Shown: positions 10,718 to 19,382, counted from the first letter of the stretch. The stretch: DNA of 64,000 nt from Alcanivorax sp. (GCA_022449455.1 JAKUPL010000024.1:1-64000), one strand, 5' to 3'. Notes: generated by a model not told the origin, from the sequence alone. Numbers and translations: made by a program.

Positions 10718-11611
10718 ATGTCCAAGCACCCCGGGCCGCAATGGGACCTGTACGGTCTGCACCTGGCCGCCTTCATGCTCGCCGGCACCGCTCTGTTCGC
10801 CAAGCTGGTGCCGCTGCCGGCGCTGGATATCACCGGCCTGCGCGGCGGCATCGCCGCCGTGGCCCTGTTGCTGGTGATGGCGGCGCGACGCGCGCCCCTG
10901 CGCCTGCCGAGCCGGCGCCACTACGCGGCCATGCTGGTGGGCGGGTTGCTGTTCGCGGTGCACTGGATGACCTACTTCCACGCCATGCAGGTGTCCACCG
11001 TGGCGGTGGGCGTGGTGGCGCTGTTGACCTTTCCGGTGATCACCGCCGTGATCGAACCGCCCCTTTTACAGCAACGCCCGCCGCACGGCTATGCGCTGCT
11101 GGCCGGCCTGGGCGTGCTCGCCGGCGTCACCCTGATCGGCCTGGAGAGCGGCCTGGGCGGCAATGTGCCGCGGGGTCTGGCGGTGGGCGTGTTTTCCGCG
11201 GTGCTCTACTCGCTGCGTAATTTATTGCAAAAACGTTTTCTGGACGGCGTCTCCGGGCCCCAGGTGATGCTCTATCAGGGCGCCATCACGGCGCTGGTGT
11301 TCGCGCCCTTCCTGAGCGTGTCCCCCAGCGAGCTGTCGGCGGGCACCTGGGGGCTGATGCTGCTGCTCGGCACCGTGTTCACCGCCGTGCCCCATACCCT
11401 GATCACCCATGGCCTGCGCCGCTTGAGCGCCACCACGGTGTCGTTCACCCTGGCTCTGCAAGTGCCCTATGCCACCCTGCTGGCCGCCCTGGTGCTGGGC
11501 GAAACCCCGGGGCCGCTGGCGCTCACCGGCGGCGCCCTGGTGGTGGCGGCGTCACTGTTCGTCACCGCCCGGCAACGACGCGAGGCGGCCCGCGTGGCGG
11601 TCGCCGACTAG
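10718..11611 (+). CDS. DMT-superfamily (EamA) inner-membrane transporter
   Basis: This protein of about 297 residues is almost entirely hydrophobic, with roughly ten membrane segments in two EamA-like halves. The substrate cannot be told from sequence; family members export amino acids, nucleobases or other small metabolites. I chose ATG 10718 (MSKHPGPQWDLYG) because GGAGAG lies 11 bases upstream; an in-frame longer start at 10643 would overlap the region divergent from nnr. The gene is not part of the conserved E. coli block at this place, so it is an insertion between nnr and queG. Confidence 0.85.
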   Translation: MSKHPGPQWDLYGLHLAAFMLAGTALFAKLVPLPALDITGLRGGIAAVALLLVMAARRAPLRLPSRRHYAAMLVGGLLFAVHWMTYFHAMQVSTVAVGVVALLTFPVITAVIEPPLLQQRPPHGYALLAGLGVLAGVTLIGLESGLGGNVPRGLAVGVFSAVLYSLRNLLQKRFLDGVSGPQVMLYQGAITALVFAPFLSVSPSELSAGTWGLMLLLGTVFTAVPHTLITHGLRRLSATTVSFTLALQVPYATLLAALVLGETPGPLALTGGALVVAASLFVTARQRREAARVAVAD

Positions 11612-11647
11612 CGACCACCACGCCTTCGCCGAGCCGGATTCGTGACC

Positions 11648-12706
11648 ATGGACCTCGCCGACCTCAAACGCCGCATCGCCGACCAGGCCCGCACCCTGGG
11701 TTTCCAGCAAATGGGCGTGGCCGACCTGGACCTGAGCCAGGCGGAAGCACGGTTGCGGGAGTGGCTGGCCGCCGGCCGCCACGGCGACATGACGTGGATG
11801 GAAGCCCACGGCCACAAGCGCTCCCGACCGGCGGAACTGGAGCCGGGGACGGTGCGGGTACTGTCGCTGCGCATGGACTATCTGCCGCCGGACACCCAGC
11901 CGGTGAAGGTGCTGCGCCAGCATGAGAAAGCCTATGTATCCCGCTACGCCCTGGGCCGCGACTACCACAAACTGATCCGCAAGCGGCTGGCGCGCCTGGC
12001 CGGCTGGATGCGCGAGGAGGTGGCCGACAGCCGGCTGGCGCGGGCCTTCGTGGACAGCGCCCCGGTAATGGAAAAGCCGCTGGCGGAAAAAGCCGGGCTG
12101 GGCTGGCAGGGCAAACACACCCTGCTGCTCAATCGGGAGGCCGGCAGCTGGTTTTTCCTGGGCGAAATCTACACCGATCTGCCGCTGCCGGTGGACCGCC
12201 CCGGCGAGGACCACTGCGGCAAGTGCTCCGCCTGCATGACGGTGTGTCCCACGGACGCCATCGTCGCCCCCTATCAGCTGGACGCGCGCCGCTGTATCTC
12301 CTACCTGACCATCGAGCACCCCGGATCGATTCCCGAGGACCTGCGGCCGGGCATCGGCAATCGGGTGTTCGGTTGCGACGATTGCCAGTTGATGTGCCCC
12401 TGGAACCGCTTCGCCTCGCACAGCGGCGAGACCGACTTCCACCCGCGCCACGGCCTGGAAGACCGGGAGCTGGTGGACCTGTTTCAGTGGGACGAGGCCA
12501 CCTTTCTGGCGCGCACCGAGGGCTCCGCCATCCGCCGCGCCGGCTTCCAGCGCTGGCGGCGCAACCTGGCGGTGGCCCTGGGCAACGGCCCGGCCAGCCC
12601 GGCCGCCCTGGCGGCTTTGGACGCCGCCCGGCAAGACCCCAGCGAGCTGGTGCGCGAGCATGTGGCATGGGCCCTGCACCGGCTGCGAAACAGAACCGGC
12701 AAGTAA
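11648..12706 (+). CDS. queG: Epoxyqueuosine reductase
   Basis: This protein of about 352 residues carries the QueG N-terminal domain and two ferredoxin-like iron-sulfur clusters: CGKCSACMTVCP and C-D-D-C-Q-L-M-C-P. It ends in a HEAT-like tail. QueG uses cobalamin and two [4Fe-4S] clusters to reduce epoxyqueuosine to queuosine in the wobble position of certain tRNAs. I prefer ATG 11648 (MDLADLKRR); a GTG two codons upstream at 11642 is equally possible, and neither has a strong ribosome binding site. In E. coli queG is next to nnr, as here apart from the inserted transporter. Confidence 0.96.
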   Translation: MDLADLKRRIADQARTLGFQQMGVADLDLSQAEARLREWLAAGRHGDMTWMEAHGHKRSRPAELEPGTVRVLSLRMDYLPPDTQPVKVLRQHEKAYVSRYALGRDYHKLIRKRLARLAGWMREEVADSRLARAFVDSAPVMEKPLAEKAGLGWQGKHTLLLNREAGSWFFLGEIYTDLPLPVDRPGEDHCGKCSACMTVCPTDAIVAPYQLDARRCISYLTIEHPGSIPEDLRPGIGNRVFGCDDCQLMCPWNRFASHSGETDFHPRHGLEDRELVDLFQWDEATFLARTEGSAIRRAGFQRWRRNLAVALGNGPASPAALAALDAARQDPSELVREHVAWALHRLRNRTGK

Positions 12707-12817
12707 AGTTCGTATTCTTTAGACTGTCTGGGCCGCCTCCGGGGAACCGCCGTCGGGATGACGCCTTCAAACCGGGGGCAACGTTTTTCAATTATCGACC
12801 AAGAGGGAACGCCAGCC

Positions 12818-13252
12818 ATGAAAAAGCCAGCCCTGATTATGCTCGCCATCGCCGCGCCGCTGCTGAACGCCTGCTCCAGCGGGTCCAACGAAGCGGCGGA
12901 GTACCGCCACTCCATCTTCCACGTGATCGCCTGGCACTTCGGTACCCTGGGCGCCATGGCCAAGGGCGAGCAGCCGTTTGATCAGGCGGTGTTCGAACGC
13001 AAGGCCGGCATTCTGGAAAACCTGGCGCAACTGCCCTGGGAAGGGTTTCCGGAAGGCAGCGCCGACGGCAGCGACGCCAAGCCGGAAATCTGGGAGAACA
13101 AAGCGGACTTCGACGCCAAGGCCGACGACCTGATGCGCGAGACCGCCGAGCTGTCGCGGCTGTCCCGGGAAGGGGACCAGCAGGCGATGCTGGCCCAGGT
13201 GGGTCAGGTGGGCCAGGCCTGCAAGGCCTGCCACCAGGAATACCGCAAGTAA
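12818..13252 (+). CDS. Cytochrome c' family protein, possibly lipid-anchored
   Basis: This protein of 144 residues has a signal sequence and a C-terminal heme c site CKACH four residues before the end of an otherwise helical domain, the layout of cytochrome c'. That family forms four-helix bundles that bind NO or CO in the periplasm. The signal peptide ends L-L-N-A-C-S-S-G, which resembles a lipobox, but Asn at -2 is not consensus, so lipidation is uncertain. ATG 12818 is supported by AAGAGGGA upstream. The stop codon is 13 bases from the end of the convergent cytochrome b561 gene. Confidence 0.85.
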   Translation: MKKPALIMLAIAAPLLNACSSGSNEAAEYRHSIFHVIAWHFGTLGAMAKGEQPFDQAVFERKAGILENLAQLPWEGFPEGSADGSDAKPEIWENKADFDAKADDLMRETAELSRLSREGDQQAMLAQVGQVGQACKACHQEYRK

Positions 13253-13265
13253 CGGGACGCGGCGG

Positions 13266-13928
13266 TCAGCCGCCCAGCGTTACCAGCAGCCAGACAATCC
13301 CCGCCGCCAGCACCGCCAGCAGCAGCGCCCGCCAGGCCGGTGCCGGCGGCTGGTCGGCGGCGCCGGCTTTGCGGCCGCTGATCATGGCACCGGTGAGCCG
13401 CTCGCCGCGCAGCCGGTGGGCGGCCACCGCCGCCACGTGCAACCCCGCCAGCACCAGCAGCAGGTTGATGTTGAAACCGTGGAAGTCGGTCAGCGCATCG
13501 CCCACGCCGGAGGCCACCGCGCCATTCAGCGGGCCGGCGATGCTGATGTCGTCGGTGGCGAACAGGCCGCTCACCGCCTGGGCCAACAACAACACCAGCA
13601 TGGCCAGCACCATCCAGCCGCCCAGCGGATTGTGGCCTTCCCAGGCCGGGGCCCGGTTGCGCAGAAAGTCCCGCCCGTAACGCCAGGCCACCGCCGGCGA
13701 AGTGAGAAAATCCGCGAAACGGCTGCGCCGGGAGCCGACAAAACCCCACAGGATCCGGAACAGCAGCAGCGCCAGCAGGGCGTAACCGGCCCACATATGC
13801 CACTTCATCAGGGCATCGCTTTCGCCGCCGGAGAACCACAGAAAGGCGAACAGCGCCACCAGCAACCAATGAAACAGGCGGGTGGGCAAATCCCAGACCC
13901 GGCCCGCCGACGTGGACTCTTTCACCAT
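13266..13928 (-). CDS. Cytochrome b561-type diheme membrane protein
   Basis: This 220-residue protein has four or five membrane segments with His residues placed as heme b ligands: R-L-F-H-W, L-M-K-W-H, L-T-D-F-H-G and G-L-H-V-A. It belongs to the prokaryotic cytochrome b561 / Ni-hydrogenase b-type family, which moves electrons between the quinone pool and periplasmic c-type carriers. I chose ATG 13928 because GGAG lies five bases upstream; an ATG at 13943 is possible. It converges on the cytochrome c' gene, and in other bacteria such a cytochrome b often accompanies cytochrome c', so the two may form one electron-transfer pair. Confidence 0.85.
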   Translation of the reverse strand: MVKESTSAGRVWDLPTRLFHWLLVALFAFLWFSGGESDALMKWHMWAGYALLALLLFRILWGFVGSRRSRFADFLTSPAVAWRYGRDFLRNRAPAWEGHNPLGGWMVLAMLVLLLAQAVSGLFATDDISIAGPLNGAVASGVGDALTDFHGFNINLLLVLAGLHVAAVAAHRLRGERLTGAMISGRKAGAADQPPAPAWRALLLAVLAAGIVWLLVTLGG

Positions 13929-13947
13929 TCCCTCTCCCGGCAAACGT

Positions 13948-14493
13948 TTACAACTGAATCAGATGCTCGCGGTAATAGGCCAGTTCCGCGATGGACTCAC
14001 GAATGTCGTCCAGGGCCAGATGTTTGTTGGCTTTCCGGAAGCCGTCCAGGATGCCCGGCTTCCAGCGCCGCGCCAGTTCCTTGAGGGTGGACACATCCAG
14101 ATTGCGGTAATGGAAGAACGCCTCCAGCCGCGGCATGTAGTTGGCCAGGAAACGGCGGTCCTGGCAGATGCTGTTGCCGCACATGGGCGAAGCACCGGGG
14201 GCCAGATACTGCTCCAGGAACGCCAGGGTGCGGCGCTCCGCTTCGGCGTCGTCCACGTCGCTGCGCCGCACCCGTTCCACCAGACCGGAGTTGTTGTGGT
14301 GGCGGGTGTTCCATTCGTCCATGCCGTCCAGCAAGGCGTCGCTCTGCCGAACCGCCATCACCGGGCCCTCGGCCAGCACATTGAGATGGGCGTCGGTGAC
14401 GATGGTGGCGATCTCGATGATGCGATCGTGGCTGGGATCCAGACCGGTCATTTCCAGGTCGATCCAGATCAGGTTGTCCTTGGCTTGCGTCAT
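13948..14493 (-). CDS. orn: Oligoribonuclease
   Basis: This 181-residue protein is the DEDDh 3'-5' exoribonuclease that degrades very short RNAs, including pGpG from c-di-GMP breakdown. The first acidic motif is [10 protein letters not shown] (about residues 10-19), followed by [13 protein letters not shown] and the Y-R-E-H-L-I end. ATG 14493 ([10 protein letters not shown]) was chosen because it aligns with known Orn; the frame remains open upstream only through a palindromic repeat. It is divergent from rsgA, as in E. coli. Its pGpG role may matter for the FimX signalling gene downstream in the window. Confidence 0.97.
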   Translation of the reverse strand: MTQAKDNLIWIDLEMTGLDPSHDRIIEIATIVTDAHLNVLAEGPVMAVRQSDALLDGMDEWNTRHHNNSGLVERVRRSDVDDAEAERRTLAFLEQYLAPGASPMCGNSICQDRRFLANYMPRLEAFFHYRNLDVSTLKELARRWKPGILDGFRKANKHLALDDIRESIAELAYYREHLIQL

Positions 14494-14512
14494 GATGCTC
14501 CCGGGGAAAAAG

Positions 14513-14623
14513 CGGATACAGGGTGAAGGATACAGGATACAGCGCGGAACGGGCCCCGCCAGCGGCAAAGCCGTGCCCGCGACGCCCGGCTTCCTGTATC
14601 CTGCATGCTTCATCCTTTATCCG
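14513..14623. repeat. Long imperfect inverted repeat between orn and rsgA
   Basis: The arms 14513-14542 and 14594-14623 are reverse complements at 26 of 30 positions and flank a GC-rich 51-base centre. Each arm is built from the words GGATACAGG and TGAAG. The repeat fills almost the whole divergent orn-rsgA gap, so it must overlap or sit beside both promoters. It could be a REP-like or miniature mobile element, or a paired leader structure. Confidence 0.7.
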
Positions 14624-14650
14624 TACTGGCGGCGAAGCCGCCTCGCTTTT

Positions 14651-15679
14651 ATGGCCAAACGCAATCTCAATCGCCGGCAGCGCTGGCGCATCGAAAAAAT
14701 CCAGCAGGAGCGCCGCGAGCGCGCCCAGCGCAAGGCGGAACGGGACCGCCCCCAGGCCTCCGATCTGGGCGAGGCACAGGAAGGCACGGTGATCGCCCAC
14801 TTCGGCGGGCAGGTGCTGGTGGAAGCGGACCAGGGCGCCCCGGCCCGCTGCCATTTTCGCGCCAATCTGGAACAGCTGGTGGTCGGTGACCGGGTGATCT
14901 GGCAGGCGCCGGAAGGCGAAGGCGATGGCGTGGTCACGGCGCTGATGCCCCGCTCCACGGTGCTGAAACGCCCGGACAACTACGGCAAGCTGAAGCCGGT
15001 GGGCGCCAACCTGGACCGCCTGCTGGTGGTGTTCGCGCCCCGCCCGGAGCCGTCCAGCGTGCTGCTGGACCGCTACCTGGTGGCCGCCGAGCTGTCCGGC
15101 ATCCCCGCCACCCTGGTGCTCAACAAAGCGGACCTGGTGGGCGAGGACGACGTGCTGATCGAGCGCCTGCTGGGTCTGTACCGGCAACTGGGCTACCCGG
15201 TGATCCCGGTGTCCGCCAAGGCCCGCGACGGGTTGGACGACCTGCGCGCGGCTCTGGCCGGCCACACGGTGGCGTTCGTCGGCCAGTCCGGGGTCGGCAA
15301 ATCGTCCCTGGTCAACGCCCTGTTGCCGGAGGCGGAGTTGGCGGTGGGCGACCTGTCCGACGTGTCCGGCCTGGGCCAGCACACCACCACCACCGCCCGG
15401 CTGTTTCCGCTGCCCGACGGCGGCCGTCTGATCGACTCCCCGGGAATCCGCGAATTCGGCCTGTGGCACATCAGCGAGGAAGAGCTGCTGCACGGCTACC
15501 GGGAACTGTCGGAGCAGGCCGGCCATTGCCGCTTCCGCAACTGCACGCATCGCCACGAACCGGGCTGCGCCCTGCGCGAGGCGGCGGAGCAGGGACGCAT
15601 CAGCCCCGAGCGGCTTAACAACTTTTTCCAGATCGCCGCGACCCTGGATGACGAGGCGCGGCAGCGTTATCAGACCTGA
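14651..15679 (+). CDS. rsgA: Small-ribosomal-subunit biogenesis GTPase RsgA
   Basis: This 342-residue protein has a basic N-terminal tail, an OB fold, a circularly permuted GTPase domain with NKADL before the P-loop GQSGVGKSS (about residues 212-220), and a C-terminal zinc site (C-x4-C-x5-H, then C). RsgA checks maturation of the 30S decoding centre. ATG 14651 (MAKRNLNRR) matches the start used by relatives; the frame is open further upstream only through the repeat and the antisense of orn. It is divergent from orn. Confidence 0.97.
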   Translation: MAKRNLNRRQRWRIEKIQQERRERAQRKAERDRPQASDLGEAQEGTVIAHFGGQVLVEADQGAPARCHFRANLEQLVVGDRVIWQAPEGEGDGVVTALMPRSTVLKRPDNYGKLKPVGANLDRLLVVFAPRPEPSSVLLDRYLVAAELSGIPATLVLNKADLVGEDDVLIERLLGLYRQLGYPVIPVSAKARDGLDDLRAALAGHTVAFVGQSGVGKSSLVNALLPEAELAVGDLSDVSGLGQHTTTTARLFPLPDGGRLIDSPGIREFGLWHISEEELLHGYRELSEQAGHCRFRNCTHRHEPGCALREAAEQGRISPERLNNFFQIAATLDDEARQRYQT

Positions 15680-15755
15680 AACCGGCGGGAACGCATCTGA
15701 CACCTCCCCTGTCCTTGATTACAATGACCGCCACCGGCAACGACGAAGACTCGCC

Positions 15756-16580
15756 ATGACCGCTCAACTGCCCCTGCTCCTGGAACCGTCCGAACTGGCT
15801 CGTCACCTGGATGACGAGAACCTGCTGATCGTCGATCTGTGCAAGGACCAGGTCTACGATCAGGCCCATGTGCCCGGTGCCGTGCACCTGGACTTCAAGC
15901 GCCTGCTGGCCGGCACCCAGCCGGCCGCCGGCCTGCTGCCGGACGACCGGGCGCTGTCCGCGCTGTTTTCCGACCTGGGCCTGACCCCGGACACCTTCGT
16001 GGTCGCCTACGACGACGAAGGCGGCGGCTGGGCCGCCCGTCTGCTGTGGACCCTGGAAGTGATCGGCCACCACCGTTACGCCTACCTGAACGGCGGCATC
16101 CACGGCTGGCTGGCGGAGGATCTGCCCACCAGCACCGAGCCCGGTGAGCCGGAGCCGTCCGATTACCAGGTCGGCCCCCATGATCCGAAGGCCAACGTGG
16201 ACCTGGACTATCTGCTGGCCCACCACCGGGACCCGGACGTGGTGGTGTGGGACGCGCGCTCCGAGGAAGAATTCGCCGGCGTGCGCGCCTTCGCCCAGAA
16301 AGCCGGCCACATTCCCGGCGCCACCCTGTACGAGTGGACCGACGCCATGGACAAGACCAACAACCTGCGCCTGCGCGATCTGGACGCGATCCGCCAGGAA
16401 CTGGCGGAACGGGGCATCCAGGCGGGCAAGCAGGTGATCACCCATTGCCAGACCCACCACCGCTCCAGCTTCACCTGGCTGGTGGGCCGGATCCTGGGGT
16501 TCAAGGACATCCGCGGCTACGCCGGGTCCTGGGCCGAATGGGGCAACCACCCCGAGACCCCGGTGGAAAAACCGGAATAA
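15756..16580 (+). CDS. rhdA: Thiosulfate sulfurtransferase (RhdA-type tandem rhodanese)
   Basis: This 274-residue protein has two rhodanese domains. The first is inactive; the second carries the active-site loop H-C-Q-T-H-H-R-S with the catalytic Cys at residue 231. The C-Q-T-H-H-R loop is the distinctive signature of Azotobacter vinelandii RhdA (Cys230), rather than the loop of mammalian rhodanese or mercaptopyruvate sulfurtransferase. It transfers sulfur from thiosulfate or another donor. ATG 15756 was taken because it begins the first domain. Its placement just before psd is also seen in Pseudomonas. Confidence 0.9.
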   Translation: MTAQLPLLLEPSELARHLDDENLLIVDLCKDQVYDQAHVPGAVHLDFKRLLAGTQPAAGLLPDDRALSALFSDLGLTPDTFVVAYDDEGGGWAARLLWTLEVIGHHRYAYLNGGIHGWLAEDLPTSTEPGEPEPSDYQVGPHDPKANVDLDYLLAHHRDPDVVVWDARSEEEFAGVRAFAQKAGHIPGATLYEWTDAMDKTNNLRLRDLDAIRQELAERGIQAGKQVITHCQTHHRSSFTWLVGRILGFKDIRGYAGSWAEWGNHPETPVEKPE

Positions 16581-16585
16581 CCGAC

Positions 16586-16593
16586 AACAACAA
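16586..16593 (+). promoter_or_regulatory. A-rich AAnAAnAA motif in psd leader (candidate Hfq/Crc site)
   Basis: AACAACAA lies 12 bases before the psd start codon and just upstream of GAGG. In Pseudomonas such motifs beside the ribosome binding site are bound by Hfq with Crc to repress translation. Whether that system works here is inference; the motif is short and can occur by chance. Confidence 0.25.
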
Positions 16594-16605
16594 CGAGGTC
16601 CGCCC

Positions 16606-17466
16606 TTGAACACCCTGATCGAAAAAGCCTTCGTGGCGCTTCAGTACTGCGTGCCCCAGCACGGTCTTTCACGGCTGGTGGGCTGGCTGGCGCGCAGCGA
16701 GATTCCATGGATCAAAACGCGCTTCATCCACACCTTCATCCGCCGCTTCAAGGTGGACCTGAGCGAAGCGTGCATCGAGGACCCGGACCGGTTCGACAAC
16801 TTCAACGCGTTCTTTACCCGCGCCCTCAAGGACGATGCCCGCCCCATCGCCGAGGGCGACGCCACCCTGGCCTGCCCGGCGGACGGCACCGTCAGCCAGC
16901 GCGGCCCCCTGCGCGGCAGCGATCTGCTGCAGGCCAAGGGGCATTACTATTCCCTGTTTCAGTTGCTGGGCGGCGACGGCACCCTGGCCGCCGAGTTCAG
17001 CAACGGTCAGTTCGCCACCGTCTACCTGTCGCCCAGCGACTACCATCGGGTGCACATGCCGTGCACCGGCACCCTGCGCGAAACCGTCTATGTGCCCGGG
17101 CGGTTGTTCTCGGTGAACCAGGCCACCACCGAGCGGGTGCCGGGCCTGTTCGCTCGCAACGAGAGGCTGGTGTGCGTGTTCGACACCGAACGCGGGCCGA
17201 TGGCGGTGATTCTGGTGGGCGCCATGATCGTGGCCGGCATCGAAACGGTGTTCGCCGGCCAGGTCACCCCGCAGCCCGGCGAAGTCACCCGCCGCCAGTA
17301 CCGTGACCCGCAACCGGTGGTGCTGGAAAAAGGCGCCGAACTGGGCCGCTTCCTGCTCGGTTCCACGGTGATCGTCCTGTTCCCGGAAGGCGCCGCCGAC
17401 CTGGACACCGCCCCCGCCCCCGGCGCCAAGGTACGCATGGGCGAAGCGTTCGGGCACTACGTTTAA
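16606..17466 (+). CDS. psd: Phosphatidylserine decarboxylase proenzyme
   Basis: This 286-residue protein has the P-A-D-G-T motif, D-Y-H-R-V-H-M-P and the self-cleavage site L-G-S-T, with the Ser at residue 253 expected to become the pyruvoyl group of the alpha chain. It decarboxylates phosphatidylserine to phosphatidylethanolamine at the inner membrane. The start is a rare TTG at 16606 with GAGG seven bases upstream; no better start is in frame nearby. It lies 25 bases after rhdA and is probably co-transcribed with it. It ends before the large inverted repeat at 17506-17612. Confidence 0.96.
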   Translation: MNTLIEKAFVALQYCVPQHGLSRLVGWLARSEIPWIKTRFIHTFIRRFKVDLSEACIEDPDRFDNFNAFFTRALKDDARPIAEGDATLACPADGTVSQRGPLRGSDLLQAKGHYYSLFQLLGGDGTLAAEFSNGQFATVYLSPSDYHRVHMPCTGTLRETVYVPGRLFSVNQATTERVPGLFARNERLVCVFDTERGPMAVILVGAMIVAGIETVFAGQVTPQPGEVTRRQYRDPQPVVLEKGAELGRFLLGSTVIVLFPEGAADLDTAPAPGAKVRMGEAFGHYV

Positions 17467-17505
17467 GCACCCCTCCCCCCCCACCCAAGGTTCTGCTGCC
17501 TCGAA

Positions 17506-17612
17506 GCGGGTCCGGGTCATGCCCTTCCGGGACCCTTGAGAACAGGACGTTCGAAAGGGAGCCTCCAGGGACGGATTCACGGCGTTCCCGGAAGGGCATG
17601 ACCCGGACCCGC
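17506..17612. repeat. Perfect 27-bp inverted repeat between convergent genes
   Basis: Arms 17506-17532 and 17586-17612 are exact reverse complements over 27 bases and enclose a 53-base loop that itself contains a short CCCTT...AAGGG pair. The element lies between the ends of psd and the enoyl-CoA hydratase-like gene, which converge. It lacks a T run, so it is not a standard intrinsic terminator. It looks like a palindromic intergenic element that could stabilise or end both transcripts. Confidence 0.8.
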
Positions 17613-17657
17613 GCCCCGCTGGAGACCCCACGCCAGACCGTTATTTGTTACCGAGCT

Positions 17658-18431
17658 TTATTTCTTACCCAGCTTCGCAGCCAGAATCGCTTTCGCCTCG
17701 TCCCCACGCAGCAACTCCGCGAACAACGCCAGGTCATGATCGATCACATCGTGCAGCGCCATCTCCGGCGCCTGGCGCATCAACCGCTTGCTCTCGCGCA
17801 TGGCCCGGCGCGGCTTGGCCGCCAGCGCCACCGCATAGGCCCGCGCCGCGCCCTCCAGCTCCGAGCGACCCACCACCTTGGCCACCAGACCGCACTGCAG
17901 CGCCTCGTCGGCGCCCAGCGGCTCACCGGCCAGCAGCATGCGGGCGGCGCGCTGGTAGCCCAGCCAGGCCGGCAGCAACTTGGAGGAACCGGCTTCCGGC
18001 ACCGCGCCCAGGTCCACGAACGGGGTGATGAATTTGGCGTCGTCGGCGGCCACCACGATGTCCGCGTGCAGCAGCATGGTGACACCCACGCCCACCGCGT
18101 TGCCCTGCACCGCCACCACCAGCGGCTTCTCGAAGCGGCTCACCGCCCGGATAAACGGCGCGGCGCCGCCCTCGGTGGCGTTGTCGCCGGCCTTGCCGGC
18201 GGCCAGGAAATCCCCCAGGTCGTTGCCGGCGCAGAACGATTTGCCCTGGCCCTCGATCAGCACCGCGCCGACGTCGTCGTGCTCGCCGGCCAGCGCCAGC
18301 AAGTCCACCAGGTCCCGGTACATGGCGCCGGTGAGGGCGTTCAGTTTGTCCGGACGGTTGAGGGTAATGGTCATCACCGATTCGGTGGTCTTGACCAGGA
18401 TCTGGCCGCTTTCCGGTGCCGGTAATTGCAC
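17658..18431 (-). CDS. Enoyl-CoA hydratase/isomerase family protein
   Basis: This 257-residue crotonase-fold protein contains L-N-R-P-D-K-L-N-A-L-T, the oxyanion motif F-C-A-G-N-D-L and the G-N-A-V-G-V-G loop. The V-D-L-G-A-V-P-E-A-G-S-S segment keeps the Glu common to hydratases and isomerases. It probably acts on an enoyl-CoA in fatty acid breakdown, but the substrate cannot be assigned. The start chosen is GTG 18431, which has GGGAG before it and gives a typical N-terminus (VQLPAPESG); a longer frame to 18497 has no better signal. It stands alone on the minus strand. Confidence 0.88.
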   Translation of the reverse strand: MQLPAPESGQILVKTTESVMTITLNRPDKLNALTGAMYRDLVDLLALAGEHDDVGAVLIEGQGKSFCAGNDLGDFLAAGKAGDNATEGGAAPFIRAVSRFEKPLVVAVQGNAVGVGVTMLLHADIVVAADDAKFITPFVDLGAVPEAGSSKLLPAWLGYQRAARMLLAGEPLGADEALQCGLVAKVVGRSELEGAARAYAVALAAKPRRAMRESKRLMRQAPEMALHDVIDHDLALFAELLRGDEAKAILAAKLGKK

Positions 18432-18575
18432 GTCTTTCTCCCACAATGAAGGTTGCGCAAAGCCTAGCCCTTCCGCGCCCCCGCGGCCAAGGACCAAAAC
18501 TATTGCCCGGCGCCTGATTTCGTCCTATAAATCGCCGGTTCCCCTTGACGGGGTCTGTCGTGAGGTCCGAGGGCC

Positions 18576-19382
18576 TTGAAACTCATCACTTTCGATCCTT
18601 TCCGTACCCTGGGCCTGCCGGGGGTGCGCTACATCAAGCCGGAGCACATGTTCGCCCAGCGCGACGAGCTGTTGGCCGCCGACTGGGTGCTGTTTCCGGC
18701 CTACTGGCAGATCCACGGCCTGCACTATGTGCTGCAACGGGCCCTGTTCCCGAGCCTGGCCACTTACCATCTCGGCCACGACAAGGTGGAAATGACCCGC
18801 GCCCTGCGGCTGGCCTGCCCGGACAACCTGCCGGAAACGGAAATCCTGTCGTCCAGCCACAGCGATGTGAGCCGCATTCTGGATACCTGGTCGTTCCCGT
18901 TCGTGGCCAAGCGGGTGCGCTCCAGCCAGGGCGACGGCGTGTTTCTGGTGGAGAACCGCCAGCAGTTGCTGGACTACGCCGCCAGCAACGAGGTGTTGTA
19001 CATCCAGAAGCTGCTGCCGATCGTGCGCGATCTGCGCGTGGTGGTGGTGGGGCGGCGAATCATCGCCAGCTACTGGCGGGAGGGCACCAGCTTCCACAAC
19101 AACCTGGCCCGGGGCGCCCGGGTGCGCACCGATCTGCCGGTGCCGGACGATGCGCTGGCGCTGGTGGAGAGTCTGGCGCGGCGGCTGCACATCGACCACG
19201 CCGGGTTCGACGTGGCCTGGGTGGACGGTCAACCCTATGTGCTGGAATTCAACCGGCTGTTCGGCAACCGCGGCATTCCCGACCTGCCGCGCCGGGTGGG
19301 CGCGGCCATGCGCGCTTACTTGTTGGGCGAAAGCGAGTCGCCGCCGGACGATTCGCCGGCGCCCATGACCCGCTCCGCCTGA
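18576..19382 (+). CDS. ATP-grasp (RimK-like) protein of unknown substrate
   Basis: This 268-residue protein has an ATP-grasp fold. A nucleotide-binding segment (P-F-V-A-K-R-V-R-S-S-Q-G-D-G-V-F) and a metal-binding end (G-Q-P-Y-V-L-E-F-N-R) are visible. ATP-grasp enzymes join an acyl phosphate to an amine or thiol, but nothing in the sequence shows the substrate. The start is a TTG at 18576 with GAGG and AGGG nearby. The 3' end overlaps the convergent YtjB-like gene by 67 bases. RimK-type proteins can add glutamate to ribosomal protein S6; this one is shorter than usual and is not clearly RimK. Confidence 0.8.
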   Translation: MKLITFDPFRTLGLPGVRYIKPEHMFAQRDELLAADWVLFPAYWQIHGLHYVLQRALFPSLATYHLGHDKVEMTRALRLACPDNLPETEILSSSHSDVSRILDTWSFPFVAKRVRSSQGDGVFLVENRQQLLDYAASNEVLYIQKLLPIVRDLRVVVVGRRIIASYWREGTSFHNNLARGARVRTDLPVPDDALALVESLARRLHIDHAGFDVAWVDGQPYVLEFNRLFGNRGIPDLPRRVGAAMRAYLLGESESPPDDSPAPMTRSA

